A DNA stretch of 26,627 bases from a virus. The notes beneath the pieces are model-generated. The model did not search any database and was not told where the DNA came from. It worked only from the letters and a program-made list of their open reading frames with translations. Positions 1 to 9,100 of the stretch are shown in pieces. Each line of letters starts with the position of its first letter. The first letter of the stretch is position 1. Location of the stretch: positions 1 to 26,627 of IMG/VR virus record IMGVR_UViG_3300046010_004033; one strand, 5' to 3'. The translations under genes were made by a program, and so were the position numbers.

Positions 1-380
1 GAGAAGACGTCGGCATCATACTCTTCTTGCGCTTTGGCGTCGGCTTTTTTCTGTTTAGCTTCGTCAATTGGTATGTGCGCCCAAGTCATCACGCGGAAAA
101 CCACATCTGTGACAGGAATATCTTTAGCGGGAACCAGGAATTCATCTATTTTACGTTTGTTTCCTAGCAATAATTCTGCTTCTTGTGCTTCTTTAGCCAG
201 ACGTTCTGCACGGAGTTTGCGTGCTTCTTGTATGGATTTCTTGGTAATCTTGTCAACTCCTAAGACGATCATGTCATAGTTCTTTACTTCATCGTTGATG
301 AAACTACAGTAGGTCAGCTTGCTTTTTGCAATTTCCTTGAGGATATCTTTATTATTAAGATAATTCACCTTTCTAGTCAT
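1..380 (-). CDS. Conserved phage hypothetical protein, N-terminal part (cut by window edge)
   Basis: Reading the minus strand from the ATG at 380-378 gives an open frame of 126 codons that runs off the left edge. The protein begins MTRKVNYLNNKDILKEIAKS and is strongly charged. A Lys/Arg/Glu/Ala-rich stretch at about residues 50-80 looks helical or coiled-coil, followed by a more hydrophobic part (VPAKDIPVTDVVFRVMTWAH) and another Lys/Ala-rich helix. A Shine-Dalgarno-like AAGGAAA lies just upstream of the ATG. This is the only gene on the minus strand and it diverges from the structural cluster, so it is probably transcribed at another time. I do not recognise a function; there is no signal peptide or membrane segment. 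The start is chosen because it has the ribosome site and is the first ATG after the divergent intergenic region. Confidence 0.75.
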   Translation of the reverse strand, partial: MTRKVNYLNNKDILKEIAKSKLTYCSFINDEVKNYDMIVLGVDKITKKSIQEARKLRAERLAKEAQEAELLLGNKRKIDEFLVPAKDIPVTDVVFRVMTWAHIPIDEAKQKKADAKAQEEYDADVF

Positions 381-452
381 TATTAAGTTTCCTTTTAAAC
401 TACTACTATTATATAGTCAATAAATACATGATAGCAAGAGGAATTTGATAAA
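381..452. promoter_or_regulatory. Divergent intergenic promoter region
   Basis: This 72-bp AT-rich gap separates the minus-strand hypothetical gene from the plus-strand baseplate cluster. Facing right, AATAAATA at 419-426 fits the NATAAATA late-promoter form known from T4-like marine phages (T4 itself uses TATAAATA) and lies 26 bases before the ATG at 453. Facing left, the minus strand carries TATAAT at 413-408, a sigma70-type -10 box, about 28 bases before the ATG at 380; I see no good -35 box at normal spacing. Sequence matches are seen directly; promoter activity is inferred. Confidence 0.5.
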
Positions 453-1451
453 ATGGCATTTTTTCCGAAACAGGACACAGGCATACCCAACCCTACCAGC
501 GTAAATTTCGGTGGATCCAGCACAGCGTTTGATCTACTGAATCCCAGCAAGGCACGCAACGCTATCTCTGGACTGCTACCTGGAGGCATGAGCAGCATGT
601 CCAAAGGCATACCCAACATTGGGTTCCAAAGCATGTCAGGCACGAATGGTGCCACAGCAGCCGCGGAAGATGACTGGCGTGTGCGTGTGAGTCTCAGTCC
701 CAATGCCAAACTATTTTATCAAGATATCAGCCAAGGCAGTAACGCAATCATGCATCCTTTACTGGAAACCAATGGTGTTATCTGGCCCTATACTCCCAGC
801 ATCACTGTTAGCCATGCGGCAAATTACCTATCTACTCCTCTCACACATAGTAACTATCCCGCACACTTCTATAACAACAGTGAAGTGCAGGACATACAGA
901 TCTCAGGTGATTTTACCGTGCAGAACATGGAAGATGGACAATATCTCATGGCTGCAGTGTATTTCTTCCGCTCAGCTACCAAGATGTTCTTTGGACAGGG
1001 ATCTAACGCAGGTAATCCACCACCCATAGTGTTCTTAGATGGATATGGCAGCCACTATTTCCCTCACGTACCCTGTGTGGTCACTAACTTCACACACGTG
1101 CTGTCAAATGATGTTGATTACATCCAAGTGCCGATCAGCCAGACAGTGTTAGATACTAGTCCAGTGGATCCTAATCGTAGCGTGAATCTAACACCCGAAG
1201 AACAGAAATATGTGCCTAGCCTACTGGTATCTAACACACAGGCCACGACACCCAGTACACAGGCCACGGTGCGCAACAGTAGGACCAAGACCATCACGAC
1301 TACTACACGTGTACCAACTACCAGCACAGTCACAGCTACTCTGCGTCCAATGTATAGTCGCAGTAATCTACACAACAGATTTAATCTCGATGACTTTGCC
1401 GCAGGCAAGCTAGTGGCTGATCAACAAAATGGATTTGGGGGATTCATCTAA
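453..1451 (+). CDS. Baseplate tail-tube initiator/cap-like protein (gp54/gp48-like)
   Basis: This 332-residue protein is close in length to T4 gp54 (320) and gp48 (364), the two proteins that cap the baseplate hub and nucleate the tail tube. The conserved body is at about residues 73-245. It starts with WRVRVSLSP, then GVIWPYTPSI, then HSNYPAHFYNNSEVQDI and a helix ending in YFFRSATKMFFGQG, then PPPIVFLDGYG and DVDYIQVPIS. This pattern resembles tube-like proteins placed beside gp53 and the hub in large myoviruses. The N-terminus is Gly/Ser/Pro-rich and the tail (about 260-300) is Thr-rich, probably flexible. It starts the structural operon, preceded by a late-promoter candidate and a GAGGAA ribosome site at 439-444. 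Its last base overlaps the next start (TAATG), implying translational coupling. Which of gp54 or gp48 it matches cannot be decided by eye; the virion role is fairly sure, the exact name less so. Confidence 0.55.
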   Translation: MAFFPKQDTGIPNPTSVNFGGSSTAFDLLNPSKARNAISGLLPGGMSSMSKGIPNIGFQSMSGTNGATAAAEDDWRVRVSLSPNAKLFYQDISQGSNAIMHPLLETNGVIWPYTPSITVSHAANYLSTPLTHSNYPAHFYNNSEVQDIQISGDFTVQNMEDGQYLMAAVYFFRSATKMFFGQGSNAGNPPPIVFLDGYGSHYFPHVPCVVTNFTHVLSNDVDYIQVPISQTVLDTSPVDPNRSVNLTPEEQKYVPSLLVSNTQATTPSTQATVRNSRTKTITTTTRVPTTSTVTATLRPMYSRSNLHNRFNLDDFAAGKLVADQQNGFGGFI

Positions 1452-1753
1452 TGGCCATCGCTTACAACAAGACCAGTCCCTATGCAAATACCAATACATT
1501 TGCTTTTTTCTTAGATGTTGCTGATATTCCTGCGATACCTTATGATCCAAATGACGTGCAGTACCAAATTGATGCGATCTATAGAGGTCGTCCAGATCTA
1601 CTGGCTTTTGACCTATATGGTGACAGCAGTCTATGGTGGGTATTTAGTGTACGCAATCCAAATGTCCTGCAAGATCCTATCTTTGATTTTCTACCCGGAG
1701 CAATCATATTCATTCCTAAAAAAGACACGATAACTTCTATACTAGGAATATAA
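1451..1753 (+). CDS. 53: Baseplate wedge subunit, gp53-like (LysM-like fold)
   Basis: This is a 100-residue protein. Its centre reads YRGRPDLLAFDLYGDSSLWW, followed by VFSVRNPNVLQDPIFDFLPG and a closing IIFIPKKD. This is the signature of the gp53 wedge family and of LysM-like baseplate proteins: Arg-Pro-Asp-Leu-Leu, a Tyr-Gly turn, a Trp-Trp pair, an Asn-Pro loop and a final short strand. In T4, gp53 links neighbouring wedges around the hub. T4 gp53 is about twice as long, so this may be the LysM-like part only. The start overlaps the preceding stop by one base, and a strong GGGGGA ribosome site (1437-1442) lies inside the end of the upstream gene. Position between the tube initiator-like gene and the hub supports the call. 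Confidence 0.6.
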   Translation: MAIAYNKTSPYANTNTFAFFLDVADIPAIPYDPNDVQYQIDAIYRGRPDLLAFDLYGDSSLWWVFSVRNPNVLQDPIFDFLPGAIIFIPKKDTITSILGI

Positions 1754-1759
1754 TAAATC

Positions 1760-4516
1760 ATGGCTACCACATCAGTAACCACTCCAGCACAACAGGCCCA
1801 AGAATTTTTTGTCAGCAAGGGGTGGACACCAGCCCAGGCAGCGGGACTGGTGGGAAATTTCCAAGCAGAATCCGGAGTGAATCTCAAGACCAATGCTGTT
1901 GGTGATGGTGGAACAGCCTACGGTATAGCACAATGGAAGCCAAATCGCCAGGCAGATTTCCAAGCGAAATATGGTTTCCCCATACAGCAGGCCAATCTGA
2001 ACCAACAGTTGGAATTCGTAAACTATGAATTGACTGAGGGCAAAGAACAGGCCGCGGGAGCCAGGATCCGAGCAACAACCACCGCTGGTGAAGCCGCAGC
2101 TGTCACTGATCAATATTATGAAAGAAGCAGTGGAATTGCTAGGCAAAAACGCATAGACTATGCTAATTCTCTCTATGCCGGCAGAGATCCTACAGTAACA
2201 CCACCACCGACCACACAGGCTGCCATAGATGCCAATTCAGGAACCAGCAGCCAAGTCGAACCTGCAACAGAAACCGCCCCTGGCCAGACTGGATTTTACA
2301 AGATCCCTGGTGGAAAAACCAATAGTATTCCATTGGCCGATCAACCAGACAGCGTGGATACCAGCAAACCTTTGCCCAATGTCTTGCATCAATATCCCAG
2401 TTACATCTACGCACTGAGCCTGCACCTGCTGTCAGCACAAGAATATAATAATGTAATCAATAGTGGCACGTACACGCCCAACAGAGTATTAGTGGCCAGT
2501 GCTGGTAGATATAATAACATTCCTGGGGTCAAGCAATTCATACGCAGTCCTTACTTTGCTGAAGATTTCTATTTTGACGAATTTACTATGACCACGGTCA
2601 TAGGCACCAACAGCCATTCTCGCAACACCAATGCTATAGAGATGGCATTTACTCTATTAGAACCCTATGGCATGACCCTGATCAATCGACTGCTAGATCA
2701 AGCCAATGATCCTGAATTAAATTGTTCTAATTATCTAGACATGGTTTACCTCCTACAGATTGATTTCTTTGCCAGCAATGATGCGGGAGAAATCGTAGGC
2801 ATAGTTCCGGGGATTACCAAACGCTTTCCAATAAAACTCACACAGATGAATATCAAGGCCGGTGTCCGAGGATCAGAATACCAGATACAGGCAGTGCCAT
2901 ATAATCATTCAGCTTTTGATCAAACCACAGTGAGCACACCAGCTAACTTTGAATTGGTTGCTGGGTCGGTCGGCGAGATGTTTCAGTCTGGCACCAACAC
3001 TAATCCACAAAAACAAGTTACCAGCCTACCCGGAGCACTAAATGGCTGGCAAAATGATCTAGTAAAAAATAACAAGATAGCAGTTCCAGACACCTATGCG
3101 TTTAATATCGATCCAAAGATTGCCGATTCTGCCTTAACCTCAGCATCCACGTTAAGTGCCAGAGATACCAGCATGGCGAATCCCTTGGATACCAACAGCA
3201 TCAGGCAAAGCAATCTAGGAACATCTACCAAAGATTATAATGCACTGACTCGTACAGTCGGAGTCAATGCAGGCACCAGCATAGATAAGATCATCGATAA
3301 TGCAGTAAGAAACAGTGACTATATTAAAAATCAGATAGCCATACCCGACGGAGTTGATCCCCAGGCGTATCTGCAACAAAAAGCACAGCAACAGGATCAA
3401 CCATTGAATTGGTACAGGACCACTCCAACAGTTACCTTGGGAGAATTTGATCCCATACGCAAGGTCTACAGCCGGAATATTACCTACAACGTGCAACCAT
3501 ATACGATCTACAATGTCAAATCAGATGTGGCTCCACAGGGCAAGATAACCAATTTCGTTAAGAGCTATAATTACATCTACACAGGCAAGAATGATGATGT
3601 GATTGATTTCGATATCAATTTTAATACGCTGTACTACACTGCACAGACGGCCTATAGAGACGCAGTGGCTAGCATATACAAAGCACCTAGCAAATCAGAT
3701 GCTGGAACAGCACAGAATTCGGGTAATTATCAGGGACAAGCCCAAGGACCAAACAGTGTCATGCCAATGGTAATGAAACCACAGGTATATAATGCTCGCG
3801 CCAGAGCCACAGGAGGCAGTATCGGTGCCAAAGATGTAGCAGTAGCTGATCTCGAAGACAGTTTAATGACATTGAGCGCGGCAGACATGCTCAGTGTTAA
3901 TCTAAAGATCTTAGGTGACCCACAATTTTTAAAACAGGATGACTGTTTCTATACTCCATTGACTACTAGCATACCAACCAACGATCCTAGATTGACTGGT
4001 AATGGTAGTTTGCGAACTGACTACGGCGAGATATATGTGCTGTTGACATTCAGGACACCAACAGACATAGATGAAGACACAGGGCTGATGAAGTTTAGCC
4101 AAAATTATAGGACCAGTGTGTTTTCGGGAATATACAAGGTACTAACGGTACAGAGTGAATTCCGATCTGGACAGTTCACCCAGACCTTGAATTTGATTAG
4201 ATTACCTAATCAATCTGAGTATGATTATGTTAACCAATCACAGAACAGCAATGATCAGAGACTAAATGATCTTGACCCAAATACCACAGCACCATTGAAT
4301 ACGAATCCTCTGGTACAGAACGTGCCAGTTCCGCCGCCATCACAATTGATCGGTGAAGCCACATCACAACAATCGGCACAGAGCCTGTTTACCAACCAAA
4401 TACCACCATTATTAGATTCTGCGCAACAGCGATTAATTAATGTAAATAATACGGCACCAACGGTGTTGATTAACACCTCTAATCAACCAGAGACTAACAC
4501 ACCGATACTAACCTAA
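1760..4516 (+). CDS. Baseplate hub protein with N-terminal tail-lysozyme domain
   Basis: This 918-residue protein has two parts. Residues about 10-140 form a phage tail-lysozyme domain (Phage_lysozyme2-type): GLVGNFQAESG carries the probable catalytic Glu37, and YGIAQW at 54-59 is the second hallmark. It should cut peptidoglycan locally during injection. A Pro/Thr/Gln-rich linker (about 145-200) follows. The rest looks like a gp27-type hub: about 205-400 with LPNVLHQYPSYIYALSLHLL and FDEFTMTTVIG, and about 590-830 with VNLKILGDPQFLKQDD, a reading frame of long beta strands, and SVFSGIYKVLTV. The C-terminus (about 840-918) is Asn/Gln/Pro-rich and probably disordered. It lies directly before the gp5-like spike, as expected if the two assemble together. 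An AGGA site 12 bases upstream fits the start. The lysozyme call is strong; the gp27 assignment is from layout and beta-rich pattern. Confidence 0.7.
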   Translation: MATTSVTTPAQQAQEFFVSKGWTPAQAAGLVGNFQAESGVNLKTNAVGDGGTAYGIAQWKPNRQADFQAKYGFPIQQANLNQQLEFVNYELTEGKEQAAGARIRATTTAGEAAAVTDQYYERSSGIARQKRIDYANSLYAGRDPTVTPPPTTQAAIDANSGTSSQVEPATETAPGQTGFYKIPGGKTNSIPLADQPDSVDTSKPLPNVLHQYPSYIYALSLHLLSAQEYNNVINSGTYTPNRVLVASAGRYNNIPGVKQFIRSPYFAEDFYFDEFTMTTVIGTNSHSRNTNAIEMAFTLLEPYGMTLINRLLDQANDPELNCSNYLDMVYLLQIDFFASNDAGEIVGIVPGITKRFPIKLTQMNIKAGVRGSEYQIQAVPYNHSAFDQTTVSTPANFELVAGSVGEMFQSGTNTNPQKQVTSLPGALNGWQNDLVKNNKIAVPDTYAFNIDPKIADSALTSASTLSARDTSMANPLDTNSIRQSNLGTSTKDYNALTRTVGVNAGTSIDKIIDNAVRNSDYIKNQIAIPDGVDPQAYLQQKAQQQDQPLNWYRTTPTVTLGEFDPIRKVYSRNITYNVQPYTIYNVKSDVAPQGKITNFVKSYNYIYTGKNDDVIDFDINFNTLYYTAQTAYRDAVASIYKAPSKSDAGTAQNSGNYQGQAQGPNSVMPMVMKPQVYNARARATGGSIGAKDVAVADLEDSLMTLSAADMLSVNLKILGDPQFLKQDDCFYTPLTTSIPTNDPRLTGNGSLRTDYGEIYVLLTFRTPTDIDEDTGLMKFSQNYRTSVFSGIYKVLTVQSEFRSGQFTQTLNLIRLPNQSEYDYVNQSQNSNDQRLNDLDPNTTAPLNTNPLVQNVPVPPPSQLIGEATSQQSAQSLFTNQIPPLLDSAQQRLINVNNTAPTVLINTSNQPETNTPILT

Positions 4517-4527
4517 CGGAACGACAT

Positions 4528-5742
4528 ATGGCGATAGATTTTCGAATTGGTACTAAGATAAACAAGAGCCTGAGAACAGATCTCGCTCCAGCTACCAACA
4601 TCTCACCTTTTCCCTACATCGGAATAGTTAAAAACAATCTTGATCCCACACGCTGTGGTCGCGTCCAGGTATTCATTCCTGAGCTAGGTGGCAATCCCGA
4701 TGATCCAGCCAATTGGCGCACGATAAGCTACGCTAGTCCATTCATGGGCTATACTAGCACAGAAATAAATCAGACTGACGCCCAGGATAACAAAGAATCT
4801 TTTACTAACGTGACCCACACATATGGTATGTGGATGGTACCACCAGATATTGGAGTAGAAGTCATCTGTATGTTCATCGCTGGTGACCCTATGCGTGGTT
4901 ATTGGGTGGCCTGTGTAAATTCAAATCTCAGTAGATATATGCTGCCCGGGCTTGCTGGCAGCACAAACGTAAACTCGACATTCGCAACTGCCAATGCCAA
5001 GGCCAGTTATACACCTGGCGATCAACTTCCAGTGGTAGAATTCAATGAAAATATACCCTCCAATGAAACTAATTCTAATTTTTATAATGCTCCTAAACCC
5101 ATACATGAAACACAATATGCGGTGCTTAAACAGCAGGGCCTAGACAAGGACACAGTTCGAGGCACTATATCCAGCAGCAGCCAGAGAGAAACTCCTAGCC
5201 AGGTATTTGGCATCAGTACCCCTGGACGTCCCTTGAATGACCCAGCTGATGATCCCAATTATGTTAGGAAATTAAATGCAGGCACGCTGACAGAAGACTA
5301 TTATCGTGTTAAATCACGCAAAGGCGGTCATACCTTTGTCATGGACGATGGCAGTGTATTAGGAGTCGATCAGCTGGTTAGATTACGCACAGCCGGCGGA
5401 CATCAGATACTCATGCACGATACAGAAGAAACTATCTATATCAGCCATGCCAAGGGCAACAGCTGGGTTGAGCTAACCAAAGATGGCAGCATCAACATCT
5501 ACAGCAAATCAGGATTTAATCTACGCAGTGAAGGAAATGTTAACATACACAGTGATCAAAATATTAATTTAAATGCTGGTGGTAATATTTACATGAACAG
5601 GGCCGCTAACGTATCAGCAACAGTAAACTCGTTACCTAATACAGTATTCCAAAGTAATACAGGAACCTGGATAAACACAGCCAACAGTATAAGCACTATC
5701 AGCACTGTGGCTCCAACACATGAGCCATTTTATAGGGGCTAA
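4528..5742 (+). CDS. 5: gp5-like baseplate central spike (OB fold plus beta-helix needle, no lysozyme)
   Basis: This 404-residue protein has the two outer parts of T4 gp5. Residues about 28-135 resemble the OB-fold: PYIGIVKNNLDPTRCGRVQV, then YGMWMVPPDIGVEVICMFI and GYWVACV, a pattern shared with VgrG-type spikes. Residues about 266-310 start a beta domain (GGHTFVMDDGS, then LRTAGGHQILMHDTEETIYI). From about 318 to 360 there is an eight-residue repeat (INIYSKSG, FNLRSEGN, VNIHSDQN, INLNAGGN, IYMNRAAN), the octad of the triple-stranded needle. The lysozyme that T4 carries between these parts is absent; here a polar linker of about 130 residues fills the gap and the lysozyme sits on the neighbouring hub gene. 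The spike is expected to be a trimer. A GGA ribosome site lies about 8 bases upstream. The gene ends 8 bases before gp25 starts. Confidence 0.8.
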   Translation: MAIDFRIGTKINKSLRTDLAPATNISPFPYIGIVKNNLDPTRCGRVQVFIPELGGNPDDPANWRTISYASPFMGYTSTEINQTDAQDNKESFTNVTHTYGMWMVPPDIGVEVICMFIAGDPMRGYWVACVNSNLSRYMLPGLAGSTNVNSTFATANAKASYTPGDQLPVVEFNENIPSNETNSNFYNAPKPIHETQYAVLKQQGLDKDTVRGTISSSSQRETPSQVFGISTPGRPLNDPADDPNYVRKLNAGTLTEDYYRVKSRKGGHTFVMDDGSVLGVDQLVRLRTAGGHQILMHDTEETIYISHAKGNSWVELTKDGSINIYSKSGFNLRSEGNVNIHSDQNINLNAGGNIYMNRAANVSATVNSLPNTVFQSNTGTWINTANSISTISTVAPTHEPFYRG

Positions 5743-5750
5743 ATACGATT

Positions 5751-6125
5751 ATGGCCACTACATATAAAGGATTTAGCACGCAGAACGGAAGAAATTTTCG
5801 CCTTGCAGACTTTGATCTGATCAAACAAGATATATTAAATCACTTTAACATCCGCAAGGGTGAAAAATTGATGCGTCCGAACTTTGGCACTATCATCTGG
5901 AACGTCCTGCACGAACCCTTTACTGAAGATCTAAAAAGCGTGATCACACAGGATGTTAAAGCTATCGCCAGCTATGATCCGCGTGTGAGCTTTGATAATA
6001 TCATTATTACTGAATTTGATCAAGGCCTACAGATAGAACTACAACTACGCTACGTCTTATCCAATCAAACCAACGTCATGCTGTTGAATTTTAACGGCAC
6101 GACCAACCAACTAACCACAGCATAA
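5751..6125 (+). CDS. 25: Baseplate wedge subunit gp25 (GPW/gp25 family)
   Basis: This 124-residue protein matches the length of T4 gp25 (132) and its pattern. DFDLIKQDILNHFNIRKGEK is followed by LMRPNFGTIIWNVLHEPF, then the helix EDLKSVITQDVKAIASYDPR and a final beta sheet. The R-P-x-F-G-T-x-I/L-W box is the family hallmark. gp25 homologues sit next to gp6-type proteins in T4, P2 (gpW) and type VI secretion baseplates, where they help link the wedge to the sheath. The gene lies immediately before the gp6-like gene, as expected. Despite the old family title, no lysozyme activity is implied. An AGGGG ribosome site (5734-5738) precedes the start. The stop is followed by a 52-base gap carrying a late-promoter candidate. 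Confidence 0.9.
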   Translation: MATTYKGFSTQNGRNFRLADFDLIKQDILNHFNIRKGEKLMRPNFGTIIWNVLHEPFTEDLKSVITQDVKAIASYDPRVSFDNIIITEFDQGLQIELQLRYVLSNQTNVMLLNFNGTTNQLTTA

Positions 6126-6148
6126 TAAACTACCCAGTTTTTGTTCCT

Positions 6149-6156
6149 GATAAATA
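6149..6156 (+). promoter_or_regulatory. Candidate late promoter GATAAATA before the gp6-like gene
   Basis: GATAAATA, followed by CTATATAATAGG, lies in the 52-base gap between the gp25 and gp6-like genes, 21 bases before the ATG at 6178. It fits NATAAATA, the late-promoter form described for T4-like marine phages. A TATAAT at 6160-6165 immediately follows and could act as an additional -10 box, although a transcript from it would start almost at the ribosome site (AGGA, 6166-6169). The motif is seen directly; function is inferred. Confidence 0.5.
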
Positions 6157-6177
6157 CTATATAATAGGAAAAGAAGC

Positions 6178-9100
6178 ATGGCAATCACCACGAGACAAAC
6201 CAGTTTATTAATTGCAGAAGATTGGACCAAGTTATATCAATCTTTCCGTAATGCAGACTTCCAAAGCTATGATTATGAAACTCTGCGTGCTAGTATGGTC
6301 AGCTATCTACAGCTTTACTACCCTGAAGATTTTAACGACTTCATAGAAAGCAGCGAATTTATCGCACTGATTGACATGATCGCCTTCCTAGGGCAAAGTC
6401 TTGCTTTCCGCGCCGACTTAAATGCCCGTGAAAACTTTATCGATACTGCACAACGCCGTGACAGCATACTTAAACTTGCACGCTTGATCAGCTATAATCC
6501 CAAACGCAATATCAACAGCAAAGGGCTTTTGAAGTTTGACTCAGTCAGTACTACTGAAACCCTATACGACAGCAATGGGCTTGATCTCAGCGGACTGGTG
6601 ATCAACTGGGCAGATGCTGGTAACAACAATTGGTTAGAACAATTCACCCTGATCCTAAATGCGGCATTCGTGAATAATCAAAGCGTTGGTAAGCCCAGCA
6701 ACAGCCAGATCATCAACGGCATCATCAATGAAGAATATCAGATTAATTTATTGACCAATACCCTGGCTCGATTCCCCTTTAATTCCACAGTAGCGGGCAC
6801 CCAGATGCCGTTTGAGATGGTCAGTCCTACCAGCGCAGGTAAGACCTATATATATGAATCCAATCCCAGTCTGAATGCTCCATTTAACGTTCTCTATAAG
6901 AACGATAATCTAGGCAATGGATCTGCTAACACAGGGTTCTTCCTTTATTTTGTACAGGGAGCTCTACAAAGTATAGACTTTAATTTTGCAGAAAGCATTC
7001 CTAATCGTGTGTATAGCGTTAATACCAACAACATCAACAACAGCGATATTTGGTTATATAGCATAGATGTCAACGGTAATTTAAATGATCTATGGCAAGC
7101 TGTACCAGCGGTGGCCAATACAAATGTCATCTATAATCAGATGCAGAATAGAAATATCTATCAGGTAAACACACGTGCTAATGATCAGATCGATCTAGTA
7201 TTTGGCGATGGAAGTTTTGCTAATATTCCACAAGGTACCTTTAGACTCTACTATCGAACCAGTAACGCCTTACAATACAAGATCACTCCGGATGAAATGC
7301 AGGGCATAGTCATTCCCGTAAATTATGTCACAGCCACAGGACGTATCGAAACACTTAACATCACGGCTAGCCTACAGTATACTGTGGCCAATGCTACCAC
7401 CAGAGAAAGCCTTGACGATATCAAGCAAAAAGCACCACAACAATATTACACGCAAAATCGCATGATCACGGGCGAAGATTATAATATCTTACCCTATACC
7501 CTGTTCAATGATATATTAAAAATCAAAGCAGTGAATAGAACTAGTTCAGGTATCAGTCGTTACTTAGATGTCATTGATGTCACAGGCAAATATTCCAGCA
7601 CCAACATCTTTGCACAAGACGGCATGATCTACAAAGATACATTTATCAACACATTTAGTTTTGACTACAATACCACCAATGACATCTATCGGGTGATCTA
7701 TGATCAGGTACAGCCCATAGCAGAAGCACCCGAAACCCTACAGTTCTTCTATTCAGATTACCCCTTGATAGAGCTTAACGACATTCGATGGCATACATCA
7801 ACTACTATCGCCAATGGTTCGACTGGATTTTTCGTTGATGCTAGTGGTAAGATCCTGCAGATTGGATCTGCGGTGACTAGTAATAATCAATACATAGTCC
7901 AGAATTCGATAGTGAGATTTTCAGCAGGACCGGGCAACTATTTTGATGCTAATAACTATGTCAAGGTTGGCGTTCCCAGCAAATCGGGAGACAAATACTA
8001 TATCTATGCAGCCATTGAACTGGTAGTGGGTGATGGGACCAATCGTGGACAAGGTAATCTATCCAGTGGCCAAGGGCCAGTGACCATCAATGCAGTCATC
8101 CCCAGTATCGGTCTCGATCTAGCAGAACAAGACATCATTGGTGACAAGGTATTTGCTGTGTTCAACAATAATTTCTCAAATAGCCTGGTCGCACAGATGG
8201 TCAGCTACATACAGGCCTTTGCTAATTTTGGTCTGCGCTATGATGTACAGTCGGGCACTTGGAAGATCATCACTCCACAGGATTTAAATACTGCGGACGA
8301 ATTTAATCTGACAAATGCAGGAAATACCAGTGGGCAAGCCCTTGATTCGAGTTGGATCATAGCATTCCAAACAGTGGGCCAGACCTACACAGTAAGCTAT
8401 CGTGGATTGAACTATGTGTTTGAAAGTGTACAGGAAACCAACTTCTACTACGATGGCACTACTAAGATATTTGATGCGGCCACGGGATTGACCATCCGCG
8501 ATCAGATAAAAGTATTAAAAGTCAACACTAATCCTGACAATGCTAGTCCATTGGCCCTAGACTACATCTGGAACGTGTACAAGAGCGTGACCAATGTTGA
8601 TGGCTATGTAGATATCAATAAGATATTATTAACATTCTCAGACAGTGACAACGATGGAGTTCCTGACAATCCTGAACTATTTGATCTGATCGTAAACCCA
8701 GCTGTGAATACCAACAGCAAGTATGTATATTTCGTGCAGACAGTGGGCTACGATAATTTTGCAGTGCAAGAACCTGTTGATAACAACACAGTGGTGTCTA
8801 TATATAGTTCATTGAGAGATACACAGATCGCGGCCACGCTGTATCAAAATGGACAGTTGTTCTACATACCAAATGACAACAAGTTCTATAAACTCAGTGT
8901 AAGTGGAGCTGTTTATACCCTAGTGGAACAGACTGGCACCGGTAGCACGGATCTCTATACTGCCAAACTTGGCCGCCAGGACATCTATTTCCAATATCGC
9001 CACAATAGTCCAAACAATCGACGCATCGACCCAAGTCCAAATAACATCATTGACTTGTATATAATGACCCAGCAGTATGCCATTGACTACATAGCGTGGG

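Noticed and set aside
34-279. Plus-strand open frame of 81 codons at the left edge
   Set aside because: The minus strand here has a longer open frame with a good start and ribosome site; the plus-strand frame has no ribosome site and a biased, unprotein-like composition.
395-1408. Several overlapping frames on both strands within the first baseplate gene
   Set aside because: All lie opposite to or out of frame with a clearly protein-like gene and have no start signals of their own.
5739-5746. GCTAAATA before gp25 as a late promoter
   Set aside because: It deviates from the motif and lies only four bases before the ATG, so a transcript starting there would lack the ribosome site.
6127-6142. 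Small hairpin AAACT-ACCC-AGTTT followed by T residues after gp25, as a terminator
   Set aside because: The stem is only five A/T-rich pairs with a very short T run; too weak to call.
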